Part shown: in pieces, positions 7,255 through 15,681 of the stretch
How positions within the stretch are numbered: the stretch's first letter is position 1
Layout: every line of letters begins with the position of its first letter
Source of the DNA: Chloroflexi bacterium OHK40
GTDB taxonomy: Bacteria > Chloroflexota > Chloroflexia > Chloroflexales > Chloroflexaceae
DNA length: 64,000 nt
Assembly (NCBI GenBank): GCA_004367505.1
Contig: SFCB01000005.1
Coordinates: forward strand, 1-64,000
Direction: 5' to 3'
Translations under genes and position numbers: made by a program
Notes under the pieces: model-generated
What the model was told of the DNA's origin: nothing
What the model saw: only the letters and a program-made list of their open reading frames with translations
The model's database searches: none

Positions 7255-8568
7255 GGTGCCAACGGCCTCCAGTTCGGCCCGTGCCAGGGCCTTCACCGCC
7301 TCCGGCGGGGGCGGGGGCGCCATGCCACCCTCGCGACCGGGCCTGGTCGCCTCGAAGGCGGCGCGCAACACGGCTTCGTAGGCGGGGGCGAGCTCGCGCT
7401 TCCGACGGCTCATCACGGTACGCGCCACGCTGATCATACTCTCGATGCGGTACTCGCGGAAGATATCGCCACCCCAGGTGAAGTGCGGCACATTCTTGGG
7501 CACGCTGTGGAGGCCAAACACATTACTACCGGTGCCGATCATCGTACCACCGGTGAGGTGCAGGCCGATGCCGAGCTTGACATGATCGGCCAGGAAGCAG
7601 CCCAGCTTGAGGAGGCCGGTGTCGATCTGGCCAACCCCCTCCAGCGCCACGCGCACGCTGCCATAGTTGTTCTTCAGGTCGCTGTTGGTCGTCATCGCGC
7701 CGATGTTCACCCACTCGCCCAGCCATGAGTGGCCGAGGAAGCCGTCATGATGCTTATTGCTGTAGCCCTGGATGATGCTTGCCTCTACCTCGCCGCCAAC
7801 CCGGCAGACAGGGCCGATGCTCGTCTCACCACGGATGCGGGCGCTGGCGATCAGGCTGTCCGGCCCGATGTAGGCTGGACCCTGCACCAGGCTGAAGGGC
7901 TCGATCCGCGCCCCCACCTCGACGAACACGGGGCCGTCGCGCGAGTCCAGCACCAGCGGGCCATCGAGGCGGGCATTGGGGTCGAGGTAGACTCGCTCGC
8001 CGCGCAGCACAACGTTGGGGCGCTCGTCGGCCGGGGGCAGGCGCCGCTGGAGGAGCGGCAGATCTCGCAGGAGTTGCTCGCCGCACTGGGCGATCAGGTC
8101 CCACGGATAGCGCGCGAGCAGTGGGGGCGCATCGGGGCCGATGTCGCGTCCGCGGGCAAAGCGCAGCAGTTCATCGCGGGCATCGGCGGCAGCCTGGGCT
8201 TGCAGGAAGTAGAGCACGGCGCTGGCCAGGGCGGGCGAGATCCGGGCACCGAGGAGGCTCTCGCCCGCGAGGTAGACGGTGTTGAGCGGGGCGGCGAGCA
8301 GTTCGGGGAGCCAGCTGAGATCGAGCGCGCGGCCATTCACGAGGACGATCGGCGCGCTCCCCTGGAGAAAGGCGGCCAGGCCTTCCGGGGGGCCGTAGTA
8401 GCCCATCAGGTGCGGGCGCGCCAGCCCCATGGCCGCACCCAGCCCGGCCACCTCGGCCGCGCGCTCACGGGCTGTAAAGGCGCCGCAGCGCAGCTCAAAG
8501 AGCGGGCGGGCCTGAATCAGAGTGGCGAAGTATCGCCAGCGCTCATCTTCGAAGACAATCAGCGTCAT
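7252..8568 (-). CDS. Sugar-nucleotidyltransferase-like protein with left-handed beta helix (GlmU-like)
   Basis: The 438-residue protein begins MTLIVFEDERWRYFATL followed by TRPLFELR-like text (QARPLFELRCGAFTARER), matching the short N-terminal domain called NTP_transf_4 found in putative sugar nucleotidyltransferases. From about residue 195 to 370 it has hexapeptide-type repeats (IGPDSLIASARIRG, IGPVCRVGGEVEAS, GEWVNIGAMTTNSD) forming a left-handed beta helix, as in GlmU. It may act as an acyl- or nucleotidyltransferase in cell-wall precursor synthesis; the exact reaction is unproven. The stop codon lies inside a dispersed repeat. It follows the yvcK-like gene with a 46-base gap and could belong to the same transcript. 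Confidence 0.75.
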   Translation of the reverse strand: MTLIVFEDERWRYFATLIQARPLFELRCGAFTARERAAEVAGLGAAMGLARPHLMGYYGPPEGLAAFLQGSAPIVLVNGRALDLSWLPELLAAPLNTVYLAGESLLGARISPALASAVLYFLQAQAAADARDELLRFARGRDIGPDAPPLLARYPWDLIAQCGEQLLRDLPLLQRRLPPADERPNVVLRGERVYLDPNARLDGPLVLDSRDGPVFVEVGARIEPFSLVQGPAYIGPDSLIASARIRGETSIGPVCRVGGEVEASIIQGYSNKHHDGFLGHSWLGEWVNIGAMTTNSDLKNNYGSVRVALEGVGQIDTGLLKLGCFLADHVKLGIGLHLTGGTMIGTGSNVFGLHSVPKNVPHFTWGGDIFREYRIESMISVARTVMSRRKRELAPAYEAVLRAAFEATRPGREGGMAPPPPPEAVKALARAELEAVGT

Positions 8569-8614
8569 AGCATGTACAGCCTGTAGCCAGGGCCTGCCGC
8601 GTGGCCCGGTGCGG

Positions 8615-9907
8615 TTATGTCCGTCGTAGCAACTCCAGGATGGTCGCGGTGAGCTTCTGGCTATCGTGGCGCAGCACGCGCACCGCGCGGCTTTCGGCAG
8701 GGTTGCTCAGCGAGGCCGTGTACTGGATCACCGACGAGGCGAGGTCGGCTTCGATCACGACTGCGCCCTCCACCAGGGCCCGCTGATGGGCCAGCTGGTC
8801 GCCGGGGAGTACCACCCGCTCCTCGGCCTCCTCGGGAGCGAGGTAGACGGGCGACTGGTTCGCGGCGGCGTAGAGCCGGTGGACTTCCGGGTCGATCCGC
8901 TGGGCATTGACGAGCACGTAGTCGGGCGTGAATCCGCCCACCTGCTTGATCGCGCGGATGTGGTCGGCCACGCTGAAGCCGGTTGTCCGGCCTGGTTCGG
9001 TCATCAGGTTGCACACATAGATGGTGCGGGCCTTGCTGTGGGCGATCGCCTGGCGCAGCTCGGCGAGCAGCAGATTGGGCAGGATACTCTCGAAGAGGCT
9101 GCCCGGCCCGAGCACGAGTGCGTCGGCATCGCGGATGGCCTCGGCGGCCAGGCGCGTGAGCTGGGGCGCCTGGGTAGCCCCTTCGAGGCGCAGGCGCCGC
9201 ACGTAGCGCTCGGCGATCGTCGGATCGAGGGCCAGGTGGCGCACGTCCATCACCGTGCCATCGTCCAGCTCTGCCAGCACCTGCATGGGCTCGGGGGTGG
9301 GCACCACATAGTAGACATTGTGCAGGTTGAAGAGCCCGGCGGCCCGGTAGTAGTACTCAACCGGGTCCTGCACGGGCACGATACAGGTGAGCCGGGCCAC
9401 CTGCTCGCCCATGGCGCTCAGGACGAGCAAGCCCGGGCCCCCCGAGAGGACGGCGATCTGGGGTGGGCTTTCGCGGCGGTAGCCCAGCACCAGGTCGTCG
9501 GCGCCAGCGCTCTGGTCGAGCGGGATTACCACAACGCCGCTGAGGCGCCAGATGCCCACCGCCAGCACGGCGAGCCCGGCAACCACCAGCAGCACGCCGC
9601 GCCAGAGCCGTGGGATGAACTGCAGCGTGATCACCGAGACGATCGGCGGTAGTCCCTCGATGGTGCGGTAAGCGTGGATGAACAGATAGGCCACGCCGAG
9701 CGAGAGCAGCACCACGCCAACAAAGGTGAGGGCGAGCGGCCAGGTGAGATGACCGAGGGAAGCGAGGCGACGGGTGATCGAACGCATGGCGTCTCGAGGA
9801 GTGGGCGTTCCAGAGGTTGCGATTGGCCGGGACAACGGGGCGCCAGGGCTGGCAGAGGATTGCGCAGGGCGTCTCACGCTGGGGGTGAGAGCGTGTCCGG
9901 ACGTCAA
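8615..9907 (-). CDS. YvcK/CofD-family protein with N-terminal membrane anchor
   Basis: The C-terminal two thirds match the YvcK (gluconeogenesis factor, UDP-GlcNAc-binding) branch of the CofD fold: IAVLSGGPGLLVLSAMG replaces the usual IGGGTGL loop, ADALVLGPGSLFESILPNLL and YVCNLMTEPGRTTGFS are near-canonical. Two hydrophobic segments precede it (about residues 58-80 and 96-116 counted from 9907), an anchor absent from Bacillus YvcK. Family members govern carbon flow into cell-wall precursors. The start is uncertain: a TTG at 9907 overlaps the upstream stop (TTGA) and has AAAGG in front; an ATG at 9787 would drop 40 low-complexity residues. It is the third gene of a tightly overlapping set with two phosphohexomutase-type genes. 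Confidence 0.78.
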   Translation of the reverse strand: MTSGHALTPSVRRPAQSSASPGAPLSRPIATSGTPTPRDAMRSITRRLASLGHLTWPLALTFVGVVLLSLGVAYLFIHAYRTIEGLPPIVSVITLQFIPRLWRGVLLVVAGLAVLAVGIWRLSGVVVIPLDQSAGADDLVLGYRRESPPQIAVLSGGPGLLVLSAMGEQVARLTCIVPVQDPVEYYYRAAGLFNLHNVYYVVPTPEPMQVLAELDDGTVMDVRHLALDPTIAERYVRRLRLEGATQAPQLTRLAAEAIRDADALVLGPGSLFESILPNLLLAELRQAIAHSKARTIYVCNLMTEPGRTTGFSVADHIRAIKQVGGFTPDYVLVNAQRIDPEVHRLYAAANQSPVYLAPEEAEERVVLPGDQLAHQRALVEGAVVIEADLASSVIQYTASLSNPAESRAVRVLRHDSQKLTATILELLRRT

Positions 9908-11070
9908 CCGCCTTTCAGCAGCTGGTCGCGCTGGGTATCGATTAGCGACCGCAGGCTCCCGCCGCTCCGCGCGACCATCTCGGCGCAGATCATTCCGGCG
10001 AGTACCGCGTCGGGGTACGAGGCATAGCGGCTGATGATGAACTGGCCATCGTCGGTGGCGCCAAGCAGGGGTGGGGCATGATCGCGAGTGATCAACTCCC
10101 GCAGCCGGGCCGCCGGGTCCGGGGCGACCTCGATCCGCAGGCCGGTGGCATCCTCCCAGGCCGAGAGGCGGGCAGGGCCGGCGAGGGGGGTGCCGGCTGC
10201 GGGCGCCGGGATCACCACGGGGCCGCGCAGGCGGTGCTGACGGGCCAGGTAAGCCGCCAGGAGCAGGGCCGTCTCGGCCGGGTCGAGCTGCTCACCGTTC
10301 TTGTCCACCACGGCGAGGGCGGTACCATCAGCCGAGCAGGCCAGGCCGAGGTGCGAGTCGCTCTCGCGGACGAGCTTCTTGAGCCGGTTGAGGCCGGCCT
10401 CGACCGGCGAGGGTACAAGCCTGCCGAAGAGCGGATCGGGCTCGCGATTGATCTCGATCGCCCTGGTCTGGCCCCCTTCGCCGAGCAGCGCGGGAACGAT
10501 CCCGGCCGTTGTACCGCTCATCGGGTCGACGAAGATTGTGAGCGGGGTGCGCCGGATGAGCTCAAGATCCAGGGCGGCCCGCAGGGCCTCCAGGTAGCCA
10601 GTGCGCAGGTCCAGACTCTGGTCGGGGGGCTGGTCGCCGGTGGGGGGGAAGGGGCCGGCGGCGTAGGGGCGTCCGGCGAGGGCATCGGCGCCCTCGGGCG
10701 GCTCGAGGGTCAGGCCGGTTGGGTCGGGGGCGAGCAGCGCGAGGCCGTTGTAGAAATAAGGGCGGTTCGACGCGGAGACGTAGAGCGCGCAATCGGCCAG
10801 GTGCTGGTCGAGCGCGTGGTGCAGAGCGGGGAGCGTGACGGGGCTGGCGGTTACGGGGGCGCGGAGGCCACGGGCCTGCAGCGCGGCGGCCACATCACGG
10901 GCGAAGAGCCCGCCCATAAAGCGGGTATCGTAGGCAACAATACAACTCAGGTTCCGGCGGGCCAGGCCATCAGCGAGAGCAGCGGCCCGTCGGCGCACCT
11001 GGTCCAGCGTGAAGTCGGCTGCGTAGACGGCCTCCCAGGCGTAGGCATAGGGGCGATAGCGGGAGCTCAT
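9904..11070 (-). CDS. Degenerate phosphohexomutase paralogue (domains I-III only)
   Basis: The 388-residue product aligns by eye with alpha-D-phosphohexomutases but has lost their chemistry. The catalytic-serine loop (TASHNP in active enzymes) reads SASNRPYFYNG; the metal loop (DGDxDR) reads ACSADGTALAVVDKNG, so the metal-binding aspartates are gone; the protein stops after RSGGSLRSLIDTQR at the end of domain III, without the phosphate-binding domain IV (RxSNTEP). It overlaps the intact mutase gene by ATGA and the yvcK-like gene by TTGA, so it is under clear selection to be made with them. It may be a regulatory subunit or sugar-phosphate sensor. Confidence 0.72.
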   Translation of the reverse strand: MSSRYRPYAYAWEAVYAADFTLDQVRRRAAALADGLARRNLSCIVAYDTRFMGGLFARDVAAALQARGLRAPVTASPVTLPALHHALDQHLADCALYVSASNRPYFYNGLALLAPDPTGLTLEPPEGADALAGRPYAAGPFPPTGDQPPDQSLDLRTGYLEALRAALDLELIRRTPLTIFVDPMSGTTAGIVPALLGEGGQTRAIEINREPDPLFGRLVPSPVEAGLNRLKKLVRESDSHLGLACSADGTALAVVDKNGEQLDPAETALLLAAYLARQHRLRGPVVIPAPAAGTPLAGPARLSAWEDATGLRIEVAPDPAARLRELITRDHAPPLLGATDDGQFIISRYASYPDAVLAGMICAEMVARSGGSLRSLIDTQRDQLLKGG

Positions 11071-12446
11071 ACGCGCCTGCGGAACTCCTCCACCGCGCCC
11101 ATCATCAGATCGCGGATGGCCTGGGCGCGCTCGATCGTAACGGCCTCAAAGCGGTTGGTGATCGCGGGCTCGGTATTGGAGGCCCGCAAGAGGCCCCAGC
11201 CGTCGCCGAAGTCCACCCGTACCCCGTCGACATCGATTACGGGGTAGGCGGCGCTGAAGCGCTCACGCACATAGTTGATCGCCTGGAACTTGAGATCCTC
11301 GGGGAAGGCGATCCGGCCCTCATCGATCGAGGGCGGGCTTGGGTAGGGTGCCAGCACCTCCTTCAGGGTGGCCCCGAGCTGGCTGAGGGAGTAGAGCAGG
11401 TAGGCCCCGGCGAAGGTGCCATCGTCGAAATAGTGGCCGGGGGCGGGGAAGATCGTATGGCCGCTCAGCTCACCGCCGAGGACAGCGTCGGTCTCGCGCA
11501 TCTTCGCCGAGAGGTTGGTGTAGCCCGTCTTCCACATGATCGGCATGCCACCGAGAGCCTGGATCGCCTGGGGCAGTACGGCGCTACACTTTACGTCGAA
11601 GACCACCGGACCTTTTCGCTGGCCGAGGATGTACGTGGCGAGGGCGATCAGGTACCGATCGGCAAAGACGATCGTGCCATCGCCGTCCACAACGCCCAGG
11701 CGGTCGCCATCGCCGTCAAGGCCGATGCCGATATCGGCGCCGCTGGCGCGCACCTCGGCGATCAGGTGTTGCAGATTCTCGGGCTTCAACGGGTCGGGGT
11801 GGTGGTTGGGGAAGGTGCCGTCGGGCTCGATGAAGAGTGGCACCACGTCGAGCCCGAGGGCCTGGTAGGTCGTCAGGCCGATCGGCCCGGCCACACCGTT
11901 GCCGCCATCAAGCACCACGCGGGGACGCTTGCCGGTGAAGGGCAGCAACTCGACCACATTGGCCACGTAGGCGTCGTCGACGTCGTGGCGGGTGTAGCCG
12001 CCTGTGCCGGCCACGAAGGCCCCCTCCAGCGCGAGCCGTCCGATCGCCTGCACCTCATCGCTCGCCAGGGGCTCGGAGCCGAACCGTGGGTGAGCCCGGC
12101 GCAGCTTCAGGCCATTGAAGTTCGGGGGGTTGTGGCTGGCCGAGACGATCGCGCCCGCATCGGCGCCGAGATGCTCCACCGCAAAGTACATCACTGGCGT
12201 GGCTGCCAGGCCGATATCGACCACGTCGCGCCCGGTGGCGCGCAGCCCCTCGATCAGTGCGGCCTGGAAGCCGGGTGAGGTGAGCCGGGCATCACGGGCA
12301 ACCACAACGCGCCGCAGGCCCTGGCCGGCAAAGTAGCTGCCCACCGCCTGGCCAAGCCGCCGGTAGACGCCCTCATCGAGGTCGACGCCGACGATGCCGC
12401 GGATGTCATAGGCGCGGAAGATCGTGGAGTTGAGGGCGACGGCCAT
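11067..12446 (-). CDS. Phosphomannomutase/phosphoglucomutase
   Basis: The 459-residue enzyme interconverts hexose 1- and 6-phosphates for nucleotide-sugar synthesis. All four family motifs are present: the phosphoserine loop SASHNPPNFNG, the metal loop GLDGDGDRLGVVD, the sugar-binding GGELSGH, and the phosphate loop LLRASNTEPAITNRF. The ATG at 12446 has AGGAG nine bases upstream and is preferred over a longer frame. It is the first gene of an operon continuing into a degenerate paralogue and a YvcK-like gene, and it is divergent from greA. Mannose versus glucose preference cannot be told from the sequence alone. Confidence 0.9.
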   Translation of the reverse strand: MAVALNSTIFRAYDIRGIVGVDLDEGVYRRLGQAVGSYFAGQGLRRVVVARDARLTSPGFQAALIEGLRATGRDVVDIGLAATPVMYFAVEHLGADAGAIVSASHNPPNFNGLKLRRAHPRFGSEPLASDEVQAIGRLALEGAFVAGTGGYTRHDVDDAYVANVVELLPFTGKRPRVVLDGGNGVAGPIGLTTYQALGLDVVPLFIEPDGTFPNHHPDPLKPENLQHLIAEVRASGADIGIGLDGDGDRLGVVDGDGTIVFADRYLIALATYILGQRKGPVVFDVKCSAVLPQAIQALGGMPIMWKTGYTNLSAKMRETDAVLGGELSGHTIFPAPGHYFDDGTFAGAYLLYSLSQLGATLKEVLAPYPSPPSIDEGRIAFPEDLKFQAINYVRERFSAAYPVIDVDGVRVDFGDGWGLLRASNTEPAITNRFEAVTIERAQAIRDLMMGAVEEFRRRV

Positions 12447-12510
12447 GCTGCACTCCTCTGGGGACGGTCGCACGAGATCGTAGCGTAAAGGGTCTGATCC
12501 GTCAAGGTTC

Positions 12511-12539
12511 TTTACAACGGGGCGAAGTGCCGCTATAAT
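12511..12539 (+). promoter_or_regulatory. Sigma-70 promoter of greA leader
   Basis: TTTACA at 12511-12516 and a perfect TATAAT at 12534-12539 are separated by 17 bases. Transcription would start near 12546, about 170 bases ahead of greA. Confidence 0.8.
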
Positions 12540-12593
12540 CGATATTGCAACGGACTAAAGATAGCGGGCGACGGAGTCTGCGGTCCGTACGAC

Positions 12594-12618
12594 AACTGAG
12601 AGTGCAGCTCTCAGTTTT
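12594..12618 (+). terminator. Intrinsic terminator inside the greA leader
   Basis: AACTGAGAG at 12594-12602 pairs with CTCTCAGTT at 12608-12616 around a five-base loop and runs into TTTTCTTC. It lies about 50 bases after the predicted start site and about 100 bases before greA, so it would release a short leader RNA unless read through. Confidence 0.75.
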
Positions 12619-12715
12619 CTTCATTTATTTCGCCTGGAGCAGGGTCTGCGCCCGCCGCAGCCCTCCCATGCTGTAGCTCCCATGGCGAAGGAAACAGCAC
12701 GAAGGCAAGCACACA

Positions 12716-13189
12716 ATGACAGACAAGACGACGTACCTCACCCGTGAGGGCCGCGCCAAGCTGGAGGCCGAGCTTGAGATGCTCCAGACCGTGGAGCGCA
12801 AGCAGGTTGCCGAGCGGATTGCGGCCGCCAAAGAGCTTGGCGACATCTCGGAGAGTGGCGAGTACGAGGATGCCAAGAAGGCCCAGGCGATCCTCGAGGG
12901 CCGCATCCGCGAGATCAAGAGCATTCTCTCGCGCGCCGAGACGATCGACGAGGAGCATACGGGCAATGGCGAGGTGCGCGTCGGCTCTTCGGTGACGGTA
13001 CGCTTCGACGAGGACGGCGAAGAGGAGACCTGGACGATCGTCGGCAGCGCCGAGGCAAGCCCACGGCAGGGCCGGATCTCCAACGAGTCGCCGATCGGGG
13101 CCGCGCTGCTCGGCAAGCGCCCCCGCCAGAAGGTGACCGTCCATACTCCCTCCGGAGTGATGAAGCTCACTGTCGTGAAGATCAAATAG
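12716..13189 (+). CDS. greA: Transcription elongation factor GreA
   Basis: GreA enters the secondary channel of RNA polymerase and triggers cleavage of backtracked RNA. The 157-residue product has the N-terminal coiled coil (about 1-75) with the acidic tip [13 protein letters not shown] near residue 42-54 and the C-terminal FKBP-like domain ending in [21 protein letters not shown], as expected for the family and for its usual length. It has its own promoter followed by a leader terminator, and a second strong terminator behind it, so it is monocistronic and probably controlled by read-through of the leader. Confidence 0.95.
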   Translation: MTDKTTYLTREGRAKLEAELEMLQTVERKQVAERIAAAKELGDISESGEYEDAKKAQAILEGRIREIKSILSRAETIDEEHTGNGEVRVGSSVTVRFDEDGEEETWTIVGSAEASPRQGRISNESPIGAALLGKRPRQKVTVHTPSGVMKLTVVKIK

Positions 13190-13213
13190 CGCCGGCTCCC
13201 CAGCCCCCGGCAG

Positions 13214-13249
13214 ACAAACAGAGACGCCCCGCGGGGCGTCTCTGTTTGT
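13214..13249. terminator. Strong terminator hairpin after greA
   Basis: A near-perfect palindrome of 36 bases, ACAAACAGAGACGCCCC at 13214-13230 paired with GGGGCGTCTCTGTTTGT at 13233-13249, gives a 17-pair stem with a two-base loop. The 3' arm ends in CTGTTTGTGTG. Confidence 0.85.
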
Positions 13250-13403
13250 GTGGTGCAGCCGTCCGGAAGGCCCTTGCCGGTTGCCGGGAGCGCGGGCGCG
13301 ACGCCCGCCACGGCTGGATGCAGGCGGGACGCCCGCGCCCCAGGCGGCAGCTGGAAACACCCATCCGGCGTGGACGACGAGCGGGATTGGCGCCGACGAG
13401 AGA

Positions 13404-13412
13404 TGGTATAAT
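13404..13412 (+). promoter_or_regulatory. Extended -10 promoter of lysS
   Basis: TGGTATAAT at 13404-13412 is an extended -10 element. No good -35 is present. Start of transcription near 13419 leaves a 45-base leader for the lysS start at 13465 and argues against the upstream in-frame ATG at 13429. The 13250-13400 stretch before it holds GC-rich palindromes and no gene. Confidence 0.6.
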
Positions 13413-13464
13413 AAGCACACCGCCGCTTATGGGCATACGGCCCCAGGAGCCTTCGCGCAGACCT

Positions 13465-14934
13465 ATGGAATTGAACGATCTTCAGGCCCAGCGGGCGGCC
13501 AAGCTCGAGCGTCTGCGCACCGCGGGCCTCGATCCGTACCCCACCCGCGCGACCCGCACCCATACCGTGGCTGAGGTGCTTGCGAGCTTCGATGCGTTGA
13601 GCAGCGCTGAGGCCCGTGTGACTCTCGCCGGTCGGATTATCGGTGCCCGCCGCGTGATGGGCAAGATCGCGTTTGCCCACATCGAGGATGGCACCGGGAG
13701 CATCCAGCTCTGGATCAGCCGGGCCGATCTCGGTGATGAGTGGTTCGATCGCTTCCGCGACGATCTCGACACCTTCGATATTGTCCAGGCGAGCGGTACC
13801 CTGCGCCGTACCAAAAGTGAGGAGCCATCCCTCTTCGTGCGTGAGCTCGCCGTGCTCGCCAAGGCGATCAACCCGCCCCCTGAGAAGTGGGCCGGCCTCC
13901 AGGATGTGGAGGAGCGCCATCGCCAGCGCTACCTCGATCTGATCGTGAACCCCGAGGTGCGCGAGGTTTTCCGTGCCCGCGCCACCGCCGTGACGACGAT
14001 GCGCCGCGTGCTCGACGCCCACGGCTTCCTCGAGGTGGAGACGCCCGTGCTCCAGCCGATCTACGGCGGCGCTGCGGCCCGGCCCTTCGTGACCTACCAC
14101 AATACCCTCGGCCAGAACCTCTACCTGCGCATCGCCACCGAGCTCTACCTCAAGCGGCTGATCGTCGGTGGCTTCCCCGGCGTCTACGAGATCGGGAAGA
14201 ACTTCCGCAACGAGGGGGTGGACCGGAGCCACAACCCCGAGTTTACGATGATGGAGTGCTACCAGGCCTACGCCGACTACGACGATATGATGCGCCTGGT
14301 CGAGGAGCTCCTGCGCGAGATGGCCGTGGCCGTCACCGGCTCGCCCCGGGTGCAGTACCAGGGCCAGACGATCGACTTCGGTCGCCCATGGCAGCGCATA
14401 CCTATGGTCGAGGCAATCGCCGAACGTACGGGCGTGGATATCACCGCTGTTACCGAGCTTGATGCGCTCCACGCAGCGATCGCCGACCGGGGCCTGCGCG
14501 TTGAGCGTAAGAGCACCTGGGCCAAGCAGGTGGACGAGTTGTTCAGTGAGTTTGTGCAGCCCTTGCTCGTCCAGCCGACGTTTATCGTCGATTACCCGGT
14601 GGCGCTCTCGCCCCTGGCTAAGCGCAAGCCCGGCCAGCCCGCCTTCACCGAGCGCTTTGAGCCCTACGCGGTAGGGATGGAGCTGGGCAACGCCTTCACC
14701 GAGCTGAATGACCCCTTCGACCAGGAGCAGCGCTTTCTCGAACAGCTCCGGGCCTTCCAGTCGGGCGACGATGAGGCACACCAGATGGATGCCGACTACG
14801 TGAACGCGCTGATGTACGGGATGCCCCCCACAGGCGGCCTCGGCCTTGGGATCGACCGGATCGTGATGATCCTGGCCGACCGGCCGAACATCCGCGAGGT
14901 GATCCTCTTCCCCCATCTGCGTACCCGGGAGTAG
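13465..14934 (+). CDS. lysS: Lysyl-tRNA synthetase, class II
   Basis: The 489-residue enzyme charges tRNA(Lys). It has the N-terminal OB-fold anticodon domain (about 50-150, with [20 protein letters not shown]) and the class II core: motif 1 around [16 protein letters not shown] with [12 protein letters not shown], motif 2 around [23 protein letters not shown], and motif 3 [13 protein letters not shown] near the end. The start at 13465 gives a normal family length and begins [18 protein letters not shown]; a start 12 codons earlier is possible but would leave almost no leader after the predicted promoter. Confidence 0.95.
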   Translation: MELNDLQAQRAAKLERLRTAGLDPYPTRATRTHTVAEVLASFDALSSAEARVTLAGRIIGARRVMGKIAFAHIEDGTGSIQLWISRADLGDEWFDRFRDDLDTFDIVQASGTLRRTKSEEPSLFVRELAVLAKAINPPPEKWAGLQDVEERHRQRYLDLIVNPEVREVFRARATAVTTMRRVLDAHGFLEVETPVLQPIYGGAAARPFVTYHNTLGQNLYLRIATELYLKRLIVGGFPGVYEIGKNFRNEGVDRSHNPEFTMMECYQAYADYDDMMRLVEELLREMAVAVTGSPRVQYQGQTIDFGRPWQRIPMVEAIAERTGVDITAVTELDALHAAIADRGLRVERKSTWAKQVDELFSEFVQPLLVQPTFIVDYPVALSPLAKRKPGQPAFTERFEPYAVGMELGNAFTELNDPFDQEQRFLEQLRAFQSGDDEAHQMDADYVNALMYGMPPTGGLGLGIDRIVMILADRPNIREVILFPHLRTRE

Positions 14935-14938
14935 CCCT

Positions 14939-15154
14939 ATGCCTCGCTCCTTCACGATCGAGCGCGAGAACCTGCCCCAGGTGGTGCAGGGCTGGCTGCG
15001 CGCCGTGGGCCTGGCCGATGAGGAGGTCGTCGAGATTGTCTTTACCGAGCAGGAGGTGCTGCTGCGCCGGCCGATGAGCCCGCAGCTGCGCGCATGGGCC
15101 CAGGGTGTGAGCGATACGTACGATAAGGCCTTCCGCCAGATCGCCGGTTTGTAG
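14939..15154 (+). CDS. 71-residue antitoxin-like small protein
   Basis: The gene starts four bases after the lysS stop and encodes 71 residues beginning MPRSFTIERENLPQ. The middle, EEVVEIVFTEQEVLLRRP, has the strand-turn-strand look of AbrB/MazE-type antitoxin N-terminal domains, and the end ...SDTYDKAFRQIAGL resembles the short helical tail of such antitoxins. The family call is by pattern only. A Doc-like gene follows 127 bases downstream, which supports a toxin-antitoxin origin. It could also be an unrelated small protein cotranscribed with lysS. Confidence 0.55.
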   Translation: MPRSFTIERENLPQVVQGWLRAVGLADEEVVEIVFTEQEVLLRRPMSPQLRAWAQGVSDTYDKAFRQIAGL

Positions 15155-15281
15155 GCTCTCTGGCCCATGGCGATCGAATTCGCGCGGGAACCACTGCTCG
15201 ACGGCGGTACCTTGTACGGGTGTGGCGCGCTGCGGCCATGCGGATCCGATCGGACGATGTGCGTGGTTTCGTGCAGACCGT

Positions 15282-15665
15282 ATGAACTACCTCACCAGAT
15301 CAGAGCTTCTCGATCTGCACGCCTTCGCCGTGGAGCGCTACGGGGGCTTGCTCGGCATCAAGAGCCAGGACCGGCTGCAGACGGTGTTGAACGCGCCGCG
15401 CCAGGAGATGTTTGGCGCCGAGCTCTACCCCGACCTCTGCGCCAAGGCCGCTGTGCTGGTGTACCTGCTGGTGAAGAGCCATCCCTTCATGGGCGCCAAT
15501 GATGCCACAGCGCTGCTCGCGCTGCTGCGCTTCCTCGACCTGAATGGGGCCAGGCTGAAGCCGGAGATCGGCCACGCGGAGCTCGCCTGGGTCTTCCGTG
15601 CCCTGAATCACTCCGATCTCGACCGTGAGGGCCTCGAGCGGTGGCTGCGCGATAGTATCGCGTAG
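15282..15665 (+). CDS. Doc/Fic-fold protein with degraded active-site motif
   Basis: The 127-residue product matches death-on-curing (Doc) toxins along its length: MNYLTRSELLDLHAFAVERYGG at the start, RLQTVLNAPRQEMFGAELYP, AAVLVYLLVKSHPF, and a final ALNHSDLDREGLERWLRD. The catalytic loop, H-x-F-x-D-(G/A)-N-K-R in active Doc, reads HPFMGANDATAL: histidine, phenylalanine and asparagine are kept, but the acidic residue is Gly, Lys is Asp and Arg is Ala. Doc kinase activity on EF-Tu needs those residues, so it is probably inactive. The start MNYLTRSE is chosen by family alignment; the ribosome site is weak. It sits behind an antitoxin-like gene. Confidence 0.75.
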   Translation: MNYLTRSELLDLHAFAVERYGGLLGIKSQDRLQTVLNAPRQEMFGAELYPDLCAKAAVLVYLLVKSHPFMGANDATALLALLRFLDLNGARLKPEIGHAELAWVFRALNHSDLDREGLERWLRDSIA

Positions 15666-15681
15666 CCGGGAGCGGCATACC

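Noticed and set aside
13429-13464. Upstream in-frame start for lysS
   Set aside because: The predicted promoter at 13404-13412 would leave about ten bases of leader, and the extra residues are not seen in the family.
12625-15168. A very long minus-strand open frame opposite greA and lysS
   Set aside because: It is antisense to two well-supported genes, lacks a ribosome site and family resemblance, and runs through a terminator. Long shadow frames are common in GC-rich DNA.
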